From contig JARFIW010001324.1 of NCBI GenBank assembly GCA_036346225.1, positions 1 to 64,000 on the forward strand: a DNA stretch of 64,000 nt, in the 5' to 3' direction. The notes under the pieces were generated by a model. It had not been told where the DNA came from, made no database searches, and worked only from the letters and a program-made list of their open reading frames with translations. The first letter of the stretch is position 1. Each line of letters opens with the position of its first letter. A program made the position numbers and the translations under genes. Shown piece after piece: positions 1-12,480 of the stretch. Source of the stretch: Platerodrilus igneus. Its lineage: Eukaryota > Arthropoda > Insecta > Coleoptera > Lycidae.

Positions 1-145
1 GAATCCTCAACTTCGTTCGGTGTTTCGGAAACCTTCGGTTTGCATTCTATAGGGTAATAAAGCAGGTGCGCAAGAGTAAACTCCTTAGTTATAAGTTAGT
101 TCCTTACAAGTCAAGTCTTATAGTGGGATTTTGTTTTGTACTAAA

Positions 146-940
146 ATGGTACCTGCAAACGTTTTAAATGCGAGCCCTGTGACGTCTACTTTAGCAGGAG
201 GGATGCTCTCAAACGACACCAGAACAAATGTCGTGGTGTAACATCGTCCAAGGTTGCTTATACATCCGTCGACAGCAAAGTACTTAAACTGTGGGACTTG
301 CGGTATCGCTTTTACGAGAATGGATAGCTTACAGCGACACAAGGAAAACAGCATGGTATGTCATTGCCGTAAACGTTCAGCTCCGCCAGCTGTTAAAGGA
401 CCTTGTACGAAACAACCACGAATTATGTGTAAAGTATGCGATTTCGAGATGGAAAAGAATACATATGCCGCACACTTGAGAAGCAACAGACATAAAATGC
501 ATCAGTTACCGCTACTGGCGAAGATGGCGTAGAAATGATTAGCACAGCGTTTAACAACCGTATGGCTAGCTATCGCATAAATAACGCCAGCGTCGACGAT
601 GGAGTGTCCGAGTTTCTTTGGAAGCAGAAAGAGCGATTTATTCGATTACTTAATAAAAAAAGAATACAACATACAGCAGTAAAAGTCTACTGCGAACTCT
701 ACGGCGTTTACATCAAAATGGGAGAAGAGAAGTCCGATGTGAAATCCTTTAACACAAAAAATGTGGTTATAACGTCTTCTAGTAATCTGGAAAATACGTA
801 CGAGGTCTTAAGCGAAACCATGCGAACAAAATCAGAGGAATTTGAAACATGCGAGTCCGGTTGGTCTTTGGAAAAGTGCTCTATTTAGAAATAAATATTA
901 ATAAGTATGACCCGATATGACAAGTTCTAGGTTGAAAATA
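146..940 (+). pseudogene. Broken C2H2 zinc-finger / PolB-linked replicase N-terminus (Maverick/Polinton type)
   Basis: From the ATG at 146 there are three C2H2/C2HC-like fingers spread over two frames: C-x2-C...H-x4-C at about 165-235, a second at 288-357, and C-x2-C...H-x5-H at 422-500. A longer domain follows at 535-888. It contains KSFNTKNVVI and ends in SGWSLEK. After a one-base shift near 880 the other frame continues with ININKYDPI and then stops. This finger-plus-domain order is what I know as the N-terminal part of protein-primed DNA polymerase genes of arthropod Maverick/Polinton elements and adintovirus relatives. There is a one-base loss near 165 relative to the right-arm copy at 57,883, a stop after 532, and the frameshift near 880. 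The polymerase domain is absent. The locus is a dead fragment, not a working gene. Confidence 0.6.
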
Positions 941-1073
941 AAAATTGTGAATATGTATTTAGAAATGTGGTTTACAAATTTAAACTGTATTAGTAAAATT
1001 GTTTGTAATAAAAGTTTTAAAATGGTTTTTAGATTTTCTTTAGGTATAAGCTGCAGGAAATTTATAATTTAGA

Positions 1074-2180
1074 GGGTGTGTAAATGGTAAGGGTGGTTCG
1101 ATTTTAAATCTATTTACAGATTCGGATTCTACATAAAATTGTAGACTAACAAGATGTGCTACATGTATAAAAAATTTATAAGGACGCTCAAAGGTCGCTA
1201 CAGGTAAGAAAACTTAAAATTGGGGTAGCTTCCTTGGGGATGGTGTAATCTAAAAATTCTAGAAATTCGGGTCGCTGAGAAAATTCTAATATTAATTGAT
1301 ACCAAAGAAGGTAGGTTTATCTCGTGGGTGGAAATGTGGAGAAAGATTTATCTCGCAGAGGGTATATGTGTAATTTTGCAGGGCCTGGTCCGATTTTAAA
1401 TCTGTTTGCAGATTCGAATTCTGTGTAAAATTCTAGACTAAAAGATGTATTACATGTATAAAAAATTTTAAGACTTGTTAGAAATCGCTTCCGGTAAAAA
1501 TCTTAAAATTGGGGTAGCTCCTTTAGGGATAATGCCATCTGAAAAATTCCTAGAGATTCGGGTAGCTGAGAAAATCTAATATTAATTAATACCAAACAAG
1601 ATAGGTTTATCTCAAAAGATGCATTGGCTAGACGAAGAAAACTATTTGTTAGGTTTGCTTATAGAGCAAAGAGCAAAATTTAGAAGATCAGGACTTTAAA
1701 GGGGTATAACTTTGCAGGGCGTGGTCCGATTTCAAATCTGTTTGCAGATTCGGATTCTGCATAAAATTCTAGACCAACAAGATGTATCACATGACTAAAA
1801 AAATTTATAAGAACGCTCAAAAGTCGCTACAGGTAAGAAATCTTAAAATTGGGGTAGCTCCCTTGGAGATGGTGCAATCTAAGAAATTCATAGAGATTCG
1901 GGTAGCTGAGAAAATTCTAATATTAATTGATACCAAACAAGATAGGTTTATTTCGAAAGATGCAATGGCTAGTGTAAGAAAAGTATTTGGTTCAGAATGT
2001 TAGCCGTAAAAAAATCTTAAAATGAGGGTAGTTTCCTGAGGGATGATGCAATCTAAGAAATTCCTAGAAATTCGGGTAGCTAAGAAAATTCTAATATTAA
2101 TTGATACCAAACAAGATAGGTTTATAGGTTTATCTCGAAAGATGAAAAATGGTTAGTCGAAGAAAACTATTTGGTCCAGA
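1074..2180 (+). repeat. Tandem ~290-340-bp repeats of the Polinton-derived arm
   Basis: A block carrying CTTAAAATTGGGGTAGCT, then GATTCGGGTAGCTGAGAAAA, then GATAGGTTTATCTCG recurs with starts near 1,074, 1,360, 1,695 and a short fourth copy near 2,002. Marker spacings are about 292, 341 and 175 bases. The same repeat occurs four times in each arm of the complete element (58,555-59,690, and reversed at 54,225-55,350). Each unit carries a short open frame of up to ~85 codons (for example 1,782-2,003). I regard these as by-products of the repeat, since the frames break from copy to copy. Confidence 0.75.
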
Positions 2181-2335
2181 TGTGGGAGGAAATGAGGGAT
2201 TCTCCTCGTTTCCACAAGGCGGTCCACAAGGCGAGAGTCACTCCTCCTCATTTCCTCCTTATGGGAATTTACATGTAAATTTGGGAGGAAATGAGGGTTT
2301 TGGGAGGAAATGAGGTGGCAGGATGCCTGAAAATG
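2175..2335. repeat. Palindromic terminal repeat of the Polinton-derived element
   Basis: GGAGGAAATGAGG and its complement flank a core with TTACATGTAAA, making one imperfect-palindrome unit. A related 78-bp unit is repeated three times at the left tip of the complete element. Confidence 0.6.
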
Positions 2336-2444
2336 GTCTACTTATATAACTAGATTCAATTTCCTTAAATGCAGGACGTAATTGAAAATTGTTAACAAGG
2401 ACCAAGCTTCAGTAGTATTAAGTATAACATCATCTAATCAATTA

Positions 2445-2518
2445 GGCTAGATAGCTCAATTGGTTAGAGCACTGATCCGGTGAATCAGAGGTTGCGGGTT
2501 CAAATCCTGCTGTAGCCG
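2445..2518 (+). tRNA. tRNA-like sequence (tRNA pseudogene or SINE head)
   Basis: A full cloverleaf can be drawn: a 7-bp acceptor stem with one G-G mismatch (2445-2451 with 2511-2517), D stem GCTC/GAGC, anticodon stem CTGAT/ATCAG, and T stem GCGGG/CCTGC with loop TTCAAAT. The internal promoter matches are good: A box TAGCTCAATTGG at 2452-2463 and B box GGTTCAAATCC at 2497-2507. The anticodon loop CCGGTGA is wrong for a working tRNA because position 33 is C, not T, and the resulting GGT anticodon would be unusual in an animal. A tRNA-derived SINE head or pseudogene fits better. I see no clear SINE body or tail; a TA microsatellite begins ~90 bases downstream. Confidence 0.5.
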
Positions 2519-2607
2519 TTCTTTTAGTGGTTTTCAATTACTAGTTCGATTTGAAATGGTAATTCAACTTTAAATACAAGGTTGGGTTTTCATTTCATCT
2601 TAATAAC

Positions 2608-2609
<2 letters not shown>

Positions 2610-2649
<40 letters not shown>
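2610..2649. repeat. (TA)n microsatellite
   Basis: About 20 TA units, followed at once by TTGCTGTGA. The same junction follows the TA tracts at 4,051-4,078 (TTGCTGTAA) and 5,035-5,052 (TTGCTGTGA). Confidence 0.95.
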
Positions 2650-2651
<2 letters not shown>

Positions 2652-4050
2652 CTGTGAATGTCTCTAAAGAAATTCTCGCCCCACGGATTAAGCGTCATAG
2701 AATTGCAGTGGATTTCTCTAAACCAATCGGGATCGCCTTCGAGTGCCCAGTGATAGTGCCATCAAAAATTTTCTAAAATTTCAAAAAAAAATTCTTACAA
2801 TACCTTTGGAACGTCTCCTTATTTCTGCACACCTCGGTTAGCTCTAAAATCTGCTTTTTGGATACCAACCATCCTAACCTTAGATTGTAGCGTGTAATAA
2901 CAACATCTTTGATAAGCTAGCACCCACTTGTGCAAATCACAGTTTTAATACATTACCGGTACGTTACTAACAGCTTTTACACACTTTTAAATAGGATGTT
3001 GTATAATAGTTCAACCAATAAGCGACAATAAGTACAACGTAAGAGCACGTAATAGCAAGTAAGTAAAAGATCTAAAAGATATAAGATATAAGAGAGCGTT
3101 AATACATCGCCCAGTGTATTTATACGCTTTTGAATACCTGTCACGGACCCTCTTTTCATGGAAAGCTTGTTTTCCAAAACCGATTTTCCAAATTTTGTTC
3201 GTAACGAACTTCCACGTCTGAAAAATTCCAAGTTTATCCTGCTTTTCAATGAAATTCGTTCAACGACATCTAACCGACGCGAGCTGCTCAAAACTTCTAG
3301 CATTCGACCAATTATATTGCTTTGCCTCGTTTTAACGTTTAACCCCCTAGCTACCTTTCTTCGTTTCACCCATATTTATTGTCTTTTGTAGAACCCTTCT
3401 CAAGTTACAGAAAATCGATATTGTGGTTGGCCTCCAAATCTACTCCGTATTTTAGACGTGTATTGTAACCAACGTTTTATTATACGTTTTCTCGGTCTGT
3501 TTTACATTATAGATATTTCATTTCACTTAGTCTTCAAAGCATTTGTTATTTTAGCAGCTTGTCGCACCAACCGTTACAAACAATTCTATTGAATTCTGTC
3601 CCAAGGTATATTTCAGTTCTTTGAACTTGACATTTAACTATCAGGTGTTTCTTCGAAGTAAACTATCCGTTTAAAATAATAATTCCGAGTTTTAGCACTT
3701 CTTAGGATTTGTATAACCAACGTTTCGTTTATTTAAATGGAAATATGCGTTTAAATTATTGATTTTCTATACTAAAAAGCTCCGTTTCTTATCCGATGCG
3801 CTTGATTTAAAATATTAAAACTAATAATGCGTATCCTTGCGTTTTCATGTACTCTAAAGCTTCCACCCGTTATGCAATTTTTTACATTTCAATTTAGAAA
3901 TACAAAAATATCCTAATAACCGTCCGTTTTCACTATCTAAACTGATTAATTTGGCGTGTAAATAAATTGTTCCTATTTCCTATATACACAGTTGTTAAAA
4001 TTTTATTATCTAGACCTATATACCCTTCTTTACCTATAATTTCTACGACA

Positions 4051-4078
4051 ATATATATATTTATATATATATATATAT
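4051..4078. repeat. (TA)n microsatellite
   Basis: TA tract with one T interruption, followed by TTGCTGTAA. Confidence 0.9.
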
Positions 4079-5034
4079 TGCTGTAATTATAGAGTTAATT
4101 TAGGGGTAGCTTAAAGTCATGGGGGGGTCATAGAATAAGTAAAGGAAACTCCCAAGTAACAGAAACATATAATTATAGATATTAGAAGTGTAAATAGGTT
4201 ATTATAAAAATTATTAGTTGCAAGCACACTGTATATAGCAGTACAAACAATTAAAACACATATCCAAGAGTATACTTTGAAGCTTGGCAGTGACTATAGT
4301 TGAAAGTGCCAAATATTTACGTGAATAATAAATATTTGTTAACAGTGAAATTCTAGAGTGTATAATTGTAAAAATTGTGCCGTACTTCTGAGACGGCTCC
4401 GAATGTCCATCTTAATTCCTATCTAAATTTCGATCTGAATGTCGATCTAAATTCCTTTCTGAATGTCCATCGGAATGACCATCTCAATTACGATAAATTA
4501 CAATCTCAAATTACAATTAAAATAATGTTACGATTCCTGTAGAACTTTAAATTACGAGCCATTACGATCAGAAATACAACTTTGGAGAATGCTACCTGCT
4601 CAAGCAAATTGATGGTAAATATTCTATTGTGGAAAAAAAAACCTTTCATTGAAATAAACGCACCAATAACGATTTGGATATCAATTTCAATTCTTAGGAG
4701 CACCTATGAAAATACTTCAGGTTAGAGATTTTGATATGACTTATTTTTAAAACTGTATTATGGTACATATCATTTATAAGAACTGGAGTATCCATTAAAT
4801 AGTAATTATAAGAGTTAAATAAAATCAACAGAAGCTTATTCGATTGGAATTATTTTCATTTCCTTGAAGAAAATTACCCAAACACCTATTTGAAACCTCA
4901 AAAGCTCCATCACACGGAAATAGCATTCGATATAAATTCAGCAAGCAATTAATTCTACGATCTCCTTTATCATCAGTTTCAAATTAGAAATCTCATTAAA
5001 TGAGTGGTAAATTAGTGCGTCTAACCTCGAATAT

Positions 5035-5140
5035 TACAATATATATATATATTGCTGTGATTCCTCTCATATCTCTAGGTACTGGCCCTTTAAAAAAAAA
5101 CATTCGAGCCCCACAGTTTGGGCGTCAAGAATGCTGTGAA
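5035..5140. repeat. (TA)n tract plus LTR-like cassette
   Basis: A short TA tract is followed by TTGCTGTGA, ~80 bases, then CGAGCCCCACAGTTTGGGCG and a second TGCTGTGA. On the minus strand the cassette reads CACAGCA followed by GACGCCCAAACTGTGGGGC, like an LTR end followed by a primer-binding site. The 2,650-2,730 region has a diverged equivalent. Confidence 0.35.
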
Positions 5141-7326
5141 ACCTCTTGAATTACCTGGTCCGTTGATTCCTTCTGTTAATCGCCTCGGCTGCTCTTCTAG
5201 ATAACTTCCATTCTCAATCATAAAAATTAAACAACACATTCCTACCACAAACATCAACGTTAACTCTATTTACATCAATATTCAGAATACATTAAATTTT
5301 CAAATTAAATTTGAACATAAAATTCAGTTTTAAAAAGAATTTCCGGATTAATTTTATTATCATTTTACTGTGCATCCAAAATTAAAGTCCTTGTTGAATG
5401 CCTACTAATTAATATAACAAGATAAGCAGACCGGAGTCTGAGTATAAAGGAGCATCTACCACCCTTTACGTTAATTAACCAGGTTTGTCTAATTGAGCTC
5501 AAAGACCTACCCAAAGTTTCATCCTATTCCCGAACATCAAAACAAAATACCCCTTTTACTTAAACAAGCAAATTTCATCTTAAAATTAAATTTTATGGTT
5601 AGAAAAATTCCACTAATGTCCATTTAAAGTAAATCAATTATAAAGTCATTCAATACACACAAAAAATGTCAAACAAAATAGTACAATTTACCTGAAGGTT
5701 ATTGTCCTCGTAGCTTCAGTGTAATCGTCCCTTTTGTAAATCACACCATTCCAAACGGATTCTATTTACAGCTTCATGTTGTCAACGCTTTAAAAATGTT
5801 CTCCATCACCATTAATTTAAAGTTGTTTCTAGGCTTTTCCGGAACTCATCTGTGTATATCTGCCTCTGGTTCAGTGGATGCAGACACATTTACGAACCAT
5901 TTAGTCATTAACACCCCCGCAAAATAGCAAAGAAATTCATACTTCCTTTTACCAATATTACCAATATACGCCAAAACTGCCTACTTTTGGGTATACATTT
6001 GTCGTTGTAAATTTTACCAATTGGTACCGTGATAATAAACCTTTATTACCTTGTATCTAAGTGCACTGAAGTACATTCATGTTAGCACGTAACATAACCA
6101 ACTATTTTGAGTCACTAAAATATACTAGCACACTTTAAATTATTTAATCAAACTAAAAAACTGTTTAATATCAAGTCGCGGATGCACGAGCTTTTAACGC
6201 ATCGAATCGTCGAAAGTCTAAGAGTCTAAGAGAGAGAAACACATATTCCCGCCTGTATATATAGCGAATAGCCGACACGTCGCTTTGTTCCCTAAAACGG
6301 GTAATTCCAACGAATTCCTCATTCTACGTTCCCAGTCTGTAGCCTGCACGTCGATTTTTATGAATTTAGTCCTCACCCCATTGAGATCTCAGAAAATTTC
6401 AACACGGCCCGCAAAGTTGTCCGAGAAAAACTAATTACTTTTATACAGAAATTGTTGTTCTACCTCTGATATATGCATCCTATTTTTAACCAATCGCAAC
6501 CCCTTGACGTTGCTTAAATCCCGCCCTTTACAATATGTGTCTTTGCTTGACGCATTTTCTCTTCCTTTTCTAACCTGTTCGTATTGGTGCAAATTTAGAT
6601 TCTTTATTATCGATTATATTTTAGTCCACGCGGACTGTTATCTGGGTTTAATAAACCCGTATCGCACATTCTCGTGAATATTAAGCCCCGGTTTCTCCAA
6701 GATTCTTTGAAACATTAATTATTTGCCAAATTTACGCAGAATGAGCTTTTTAAAAATACGCAGGTGTTCTGTATTTCCTGCTAAAGCATCTGATCGTTTC
6801 CAATATCCTTAGAATCAACATGTTTATCCAAACAAATTAACTTGAAATTGCCTTTTAAAACACGCAGGGTGTTCAAACGTAACATTTTAAATAACCTTCC
6901 TACGATTTGACTATTATTGGGTTTTCGCAAGCTTCTATAGGTATTATGTTATTAACGGTTTAATTAACTCCAATTAAATTGATTTCTATCCTTTCATTTT
7001 TAGCGAATACAACTTAAATATTAATTATTATATGTACACTTTGTTTTACTACCGGTTACTTAAAATAGGGTTAATTAATATAAACTTTGCACGTAATTTC
7101 CATTTGTTTAGGAATAATTAAATTATCCACTGCGCTTTTCAATACTGCTTCTTTTGATGTAAAGCGTCTTATAGATAATTTAAATTTCTTATTTTTACTG
7201 AAACGACCGAGTTTATTTATGCTTCAAGGTTTTAATAAAGCGTATTATTTAATGAAATTCCTTATACACGGTAATTAAAATTATTTGATTTGATTATTTA
7301 ATTTTCTACCCTGGTCTAAATATGAG

Positions 7327-7327
<1 letters not shown>

Positions 7328-7364
<37 letters not shown>
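7328..7364. repeat. (TA)n microsatellite
   Basis: About 18 uninterrupted TA units, followed by a C-rich CACCCCC run. Confidence 0.95.
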
Positions 7365-7367
<3 letters not shown>

Positions 7368-8993
7368 CCCCGCTTTTTATTTTATTTAATTTTAATTTTA
7401 TATATGATATGAAAATATTTACTTTATCTACGTTTGGTTGGTATATAAAAACAAAAACTGTATTAATATGCCTCGACTATTAGAAACTCGCCTTCCCAGG
7501 GTATCCACCTACTTACCGTGGGTTCAGTGGTAAGCAGATGTGCAATGCACCAACCAAACAGCACTACTTTTATTTTTGTACCTGTAATCTTTTACTTGTA
7601 TATGCCAAAATTTTATAACAGATCCACGTAGCCTTGTGCCAAATAAATTAATATTACCAATTTAGACTTTGACGTTCAAAACACACAGTACTCACCTGTT
7701 TTACACGTTGCTGTCGGCCTCTATGAAAACTGGCTCAAAATCTCACTCGCCGTATGCGTCTTTACAATGCGTGGCACTATCACTACGAATAATCTGCTGT
7801 CCAGACTCCAGGTTTCTTTAAATTAATTTTGATATCCCCCAAATCTAAAATAAATATGACCAAATTTAGAATTTTGACTACCTTTTAATTTTACTTCCCC
7901 TGCGCTAATTTTCCTGATGTTATATCTATTTTACTCGTACTGCTCCTCCTGCTACTCCAATGCTTTCCTTTTTCAAATCTGCTCGTTCTAATTCAATGCT
8001 TCCTTTTTCCTTTATCCGCTCGTTCCAAATCAATGCTTTCTTTTAATTACCACTCAATACCATTCTATCCATAATACTATATCCAAATCAATTCCAGTAA
8101 TATCTCCGTCAGTCTCATAAATCCTATCCAATACCTTTCTGCCTTTAATCAACTCGTTCCAATACCCAACTATTTATTACGCCTGTTTCAATCTCGTTCT
8201 ATTACACTTTTATACTTTTCACTCGTCGTTACTATTTATCATAATTATTACTCTCGCTTATCTGTATTCTTCTTTATATAAATCAAACTCTTAAACATTT
8301 CAAAACCATTTATTAATACTTTATAATATTCAAAACTTTAGCGCAGTTTACAAAACACGTCTTACTACCAAAATATTTATAAATCGACTCCGTCTTATTT
8401 ACTTTATCCTAGGTGATTATTATAATTAAAATGTGCCTACTCTTTAATACATTTTATACATTTTCCATCCAATAAAATCATCCCAACAAGTTCGTGTCAC
8501 TAATACCTCCCAATCTTTCTTTTACACTTTCCTATTTTATATCAAATGTTCAATCATTGGTCCCTAATACTGCGTCGCCCTTCAATCATATTTGACAATA
8601 CTTTTCACTTATAATTTTGATATTACAAATTTGTCCAAAGGTTGATTCTAGTAAAATAAGTGCCGAAATGTTTCACATATAAACCTGGATCTGTGTGGTT
8701 AATAGTGGACTTCTACAGACGCATCCGGTTTTTCGACTAGCAAATGTACATTCTATGGCTTATTAACATACAACTCAGTGTAAATCCTTGAATACTGTGC
8801 TTTCTCACGTCATCAAGTCATTGTTTTACGTCTTGGCACTTATACTTTGACTATTATACTCCAAATACTTTAACATTTGTAAAGTACGGCAAACATAAAA
8901 TTTTCAGTTACGGGATTTGATATTTAGTTTTATTTGGCATACACTACCTTCATACAAATAACCTTTATACCCTATTAGCTTTTACTGACACTT

Positions 8994-8995
<2 letters not shown>

Positions 8996-9038
<43 letters not shown>
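8996..9038. repeat. (TA)n microsatellite
   Basis: About 21 uninterrupted TA units ending in TTTGCATTTGC. Confidence 0.95.
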
Positions 9039-9040
<2 letters not shown>

Positions 9041-9299
9041 CATTTGCAAAGCATAAAATAATTATGTTGTTTCAAAATACAAAATTGACTCCCGTGTTTA
9101 GATCATTTAACTTCATTTTAAGAGTTTTTAAATAAAACCATATTCTAGATTTTGAGGTACTCTATTAATAGACAAATTTATTTTAAACAACGAAAACAAA
9201 AAAAAAACTAATATGCACAGCTGAAACAAAAAAATTATGATCAACTATAGTAAATAGCTTATATACCATAATACTATGAACGTATAATACAAGTATACA

Positions 9300-11515
9300 A
9301 ACGTAAGCCAAAAGGTCTAAAAATTAGTGTCTGTGTGCAAAGGACAGAGCTTTGTCAGGGTCTTTTAAAGGTTCTGCGTGCTGTCCTAACTGCAACAACG
9401 CACACAACGTTGTTCTTATCAGCATACCGTTTGATGATCATACAGAACCTCAAACGAAGGGGTGGAGCATTATAGTCTTTAAATTACTGATTGCTCTGAG
9501 CCAAACCATTTGGACATTTACTGAGGCGTGTAGAAGTACTCCAATTGCAACGCTTCCAGGAACTTTGCTGTAGCCGTTGGACCGACTGCCAGTGATGCAA
9601 TCGATAAGTGGAATTTCCATAGACTATATATCTAAAATTACGGAAAGAGGTTCAAATGTTAAAAAATGGCTCGGAGTTAAACACAATAAATCGTTGGGAT
9701 CCGAATTAAGTGGCCCTAACGGACGAGTGTTCAAAAGTGCTTCGGCTTATACTACAACGTTATTTAGTGCCCTATAAGTCGAGCGTTGCTCAACAACGAC
9801 ACGAGACAAATGGGTTCTTACGGATTTGATTCCCGCTTTCAAAAGTCCACCGAATATGGAGCAGATGGGGGTTAAAAGACCATTTAAAGGTTTTTACCTC
9901 TTTCGATTGTTGTAAAAATTTACGAATTCTGAACGCAGCACCAACAAAGTTTGTACTATAATCGCTGTACAAATATTAAACCAATTCTAGGTGCACAGCT
10001 TTAGTGCTGAAACAAAAAATACGTAAACATATTCATTTAAAGATTTTCTCCCTCTTACCCCACTCATGGTTACGAAAAATACCGCCAAAATCAACACCAA
10101 TATGACGAAATGCTTTTGGAAGAGTAACCCTCGTAGTGGATGATTCTCCCGTAGAAAGCACCACCGAAATAGGAATACATGAACGCAAGCACTACTTTAT
10201 GACTCTCTTTGCACACAAAATCCAAAGATTTAGTAATAAATGAGTGGTACGATTGCAGCAATGTAATTTTTTAATGTGACAATCAGTTATGATCAAAATG
10301 GTTAAACGATTTGACAAAAGAAGAAAAAACGAATATTTTGCATCATATATAAGTTCGAATGTCTTAGCCGGCCGTCCACCCTAAAAAGGAGAAAAGGGAC
10401 GTGGTTATGTGCTGGTTAACTGTCCATGATTCAGTTTTTCTAAATCTTTCAAAAATGCACTGCTTTGTACTTATTTAACATCTAATTCCAAAACAGGTGT
10501 CTTTTTACAAAGAGCTGTCGCACCAGTCAATTTTTCGTGGGGCGATCTTAAAATAAACCCGAATTGACGACAATGAATAATTATTTTCAAAATCCTTTGT
10601 AAGTCTGACTACGTGTCTAATAGATTAGACAATATATTTTCTGAAGGTGCGACGACAACTAGGATACTTTTGCTTCAGAAAAGACTTGCGAAGAATATTT
10701 AGTGAGCGATTGAACTTGTGCAATTCTGTTTGCAAGAAATGTTTTCATTCATTAGAAGACGACCTTAATCAGGAAAGTGTGATCGTACAGTCTCTGACCA
10801 AACAAAAATATTTGTAAATTTGACCTTGGAGTATGTCGTTTTGAAGTAATCCCCGAGATTTCCGAGTAAAACGGCTGTGCACAATTCTAATCGCGGCAAC
10901 GAACCTTTGTTGATGGGGGCAACGTTACTCTTTGTACAAACTAAATAAACGAAAATATTGTCATTTTGATCGACGCAACAAACATAAACAACATATGCAT
11001 ATTCTGCTTTTGAAGCATTACGAAAGACGTGTGATTCGACTTGCTGTTGCTATTGATACATCAACTGACGAGGTATTTTTAAATTTAATAATACTGAAGG
11101 TTGCGAGAAATATTTGTCACATCAAAGAATAAAGTTGTCTGGAAGATGAGCATCCCAATTAATTCCCAAAATCCATAAACGCCGAACAAAATGTTTTGCA
11201 AAGAAAGTAATTAAAGTTAAAAACCCAAGAGGTCACAAATTCTAGCAAGTGCCAAAAGAATGTTTATTTTTGTACAAGGGTGTTGACTGATTTGTATATC
11301 ACACGCAAAAGTATTTGAATCAAAACGCCATTTTTGGCCTAACACTTTCACCAAAGGGATTTGTTCCTGGTAAGAAGCAATCGCAAGTTGATTGATGTGT
11401 GAATTGGTATATGTTCAAAACCAACATGCTTACATAACTCCGTCAGTTCTTGAACCAGGGTGTCGCAACCAGTGATGACGTTATCTACATAGAAATTCAC
11501 CAATAAAACAAGTGA
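9300..11515 (-). pseudogene. BEL/Pao retrotransposon pol remnant (RT, RNase H region, integrase)
   Basis: Reading the minus strand from 11,515 downward gives a reverse transcriptase palm with FYVDN at 11,480-11,494 (the YVDD box with its last Asp changed to Asn), followed by ITGCDTLVQEL. Next come frames resembling the BEL/Pao connection region (LLEFVTSW near 11,240), and finally an integrase core piece at 9,790-9,972 with YSDYSTNFVGA (normally SD-x-GTNF-x-GA) and WSFNP. Many stops and frameshifts separate these pieces. The RT N-terminus ends abruptly at 11,515. The BEL/Pao gag piece at 21,800-22,620 has the same orientation and would sit upstream, so both may come from one broken element. 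Confidence 0.75.
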
Positions 11516-11519
11516 AGCT

Positions 11520-12100
11520 CGGGGATACCGCGAGTTAGAGTTCGGGCCTTGGGAGCTGCGTTTTTAAAAAAACACTTTCAAACTTCTTAACAAATTTATT
11601 TCCTTAAACAGAAATTGATGTAGAATTTTGACAAACTGGTATTAATTATTCTAAGTCGAAATAAACTAATTTAAATGATTTATTATGAGTCGCCTAAGCA
11701 AACTGCAATGCTAAAGCTGAATATTTTGACTGACTGCCGGGTCTTGGAGCTACCGGGCTATTTATGATGTCCCTGCCCTTCACAATTCTGTGGGAACTTG
11801 CAGAGCTCATGTCTGCTTATTCTTAATTCTATACTTTGTTACATTGTTACACTCTTACTTTCTAGGTAATTGCGATATTTTAACCGTCTGTGACCTGCCA
11901 CCTGCAGTATCACTATCGTCTGGAGTACATTGTATAGCATCCGTTCTCATGAACTGTTAATAACCTGTCTGGTTTATCCTTGTATTACATTGTTGCATTT
12001 TACTTTATAATTCTTTTAATAATTTCTAATGATTCCTAATCATTTCTATTTCGTTATACATATATAAATTAGGGGATACACAACTCTTTCCGACGTACAT
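11520..12100. other. Unassigned AT-rich interval
   Basis: No coding signal seen. An AATAAA lies near 12,106 on the plus strand. This may be LTR or UTR debris between the BEL/Pao remnant and the next fragment. Confidence 0.3.
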
Positions 12101-12159
12101 GAAAAATAAAGGTTTTTCTTGATTAATTTTTTAAATTCATAAAAATCGTCATTTAGTTT

Positions 12160-12475
12160 TATTAGTTAAAATTCATTGTTTCCAAGAGTACACTTATTGT
12201 TTCTTTATTTCTCTTTGTTTCCTTAAATCTAAAACTGTTTTCTTTATTCTTATATCTAAAATACATTTTGTAAAATACATATATAATTAGAAAAATAATT
12301 AAAATGATTAACACAATTGTGCAAACACTTATGTTGTCGTAGTGTCACTTGGGCTTTTTAGTTCATTTAGGTGTTCTTTGTAGTTTTCCATTAACTTCAC
12401 GGCGTGGTAAAGGTCGTTCAATTCTAGATGCTCTAGTTGCATGGGTTTTTGGACTATTTCTTCGTTTTCTTATGT
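12160..12475 (-). pseudogene. Possible retroelement Env-like C-terminus with a membrane anchor
   Basis: On the minus strand one frame gives an acidic, helix-like stretch (LELNDLYHAVKLMENYKEHL near 12,370-12,430). After a frame break come a strongly hydrophobic segment of about 20 residues (TIVLIILIIFLIIYVFY, about 12,262-12,312) and a basic tail. A short helical region, a membrane segment and a charged tail at the 3' end of a retroelement would fit the tail of an errantivirus envelope protein. Sequence similarity is too weak to be sure. The block ends where the Gypsy protease fragment begins at 12,476. Confidence 0.25.
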
Positions 12476-12480
12476 GGCGG

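Larger units (their letters stand above)
1..2342 (+). mobile_element. Maverick/Polinton-derived fold-back element, right arm only
   Basis: The window opens inside this element. The first ~1,030 bases match the right arm of the complete copy (57,728-58,130) and the reverse complement of its left arm. From inside to tip it holds a broken zinc-finger/replicase N-terminal gene, about four tandem ~300-bp repeats, and a palindromic GGAAATGAGG terminal repeat that ends near TCTACT at 2,337-2,342. The tip differs from the complete copy (GGAGGAAATGAGG instead of GGTGGAAATGAGG), so it belongs to a related subfamily or an older copy. The element's other half lies left of the window. Assignment to Maverick/Polinton rests on the gene remnant and on the termini and target duplication of the complete copy. 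Confidence 0.7.
2520..9300. other. AT-rich non-coding stretch with TA microsatellites and LTR-like debris
   Basis: No reading frame here resembles a known protein. The longest (2,977-3,369, minus, 130 codons) has no recognisable motif. The stretch holds five TA microsatellites. Two copies of a short cassette with GCCCCAC and GCGTCA (2,650-2,730 and 5,053-5,140) read on the minus strand like the primer-binding region of an LTR element. I could not define LTR ends. Confidence 0.5.

Noticed and set aside
2977..3391. 130-codon minus-strand and 77-codon plus-strand frames
   Set aside because: They overlap in AT-rich DNA with no motif and no second copy.
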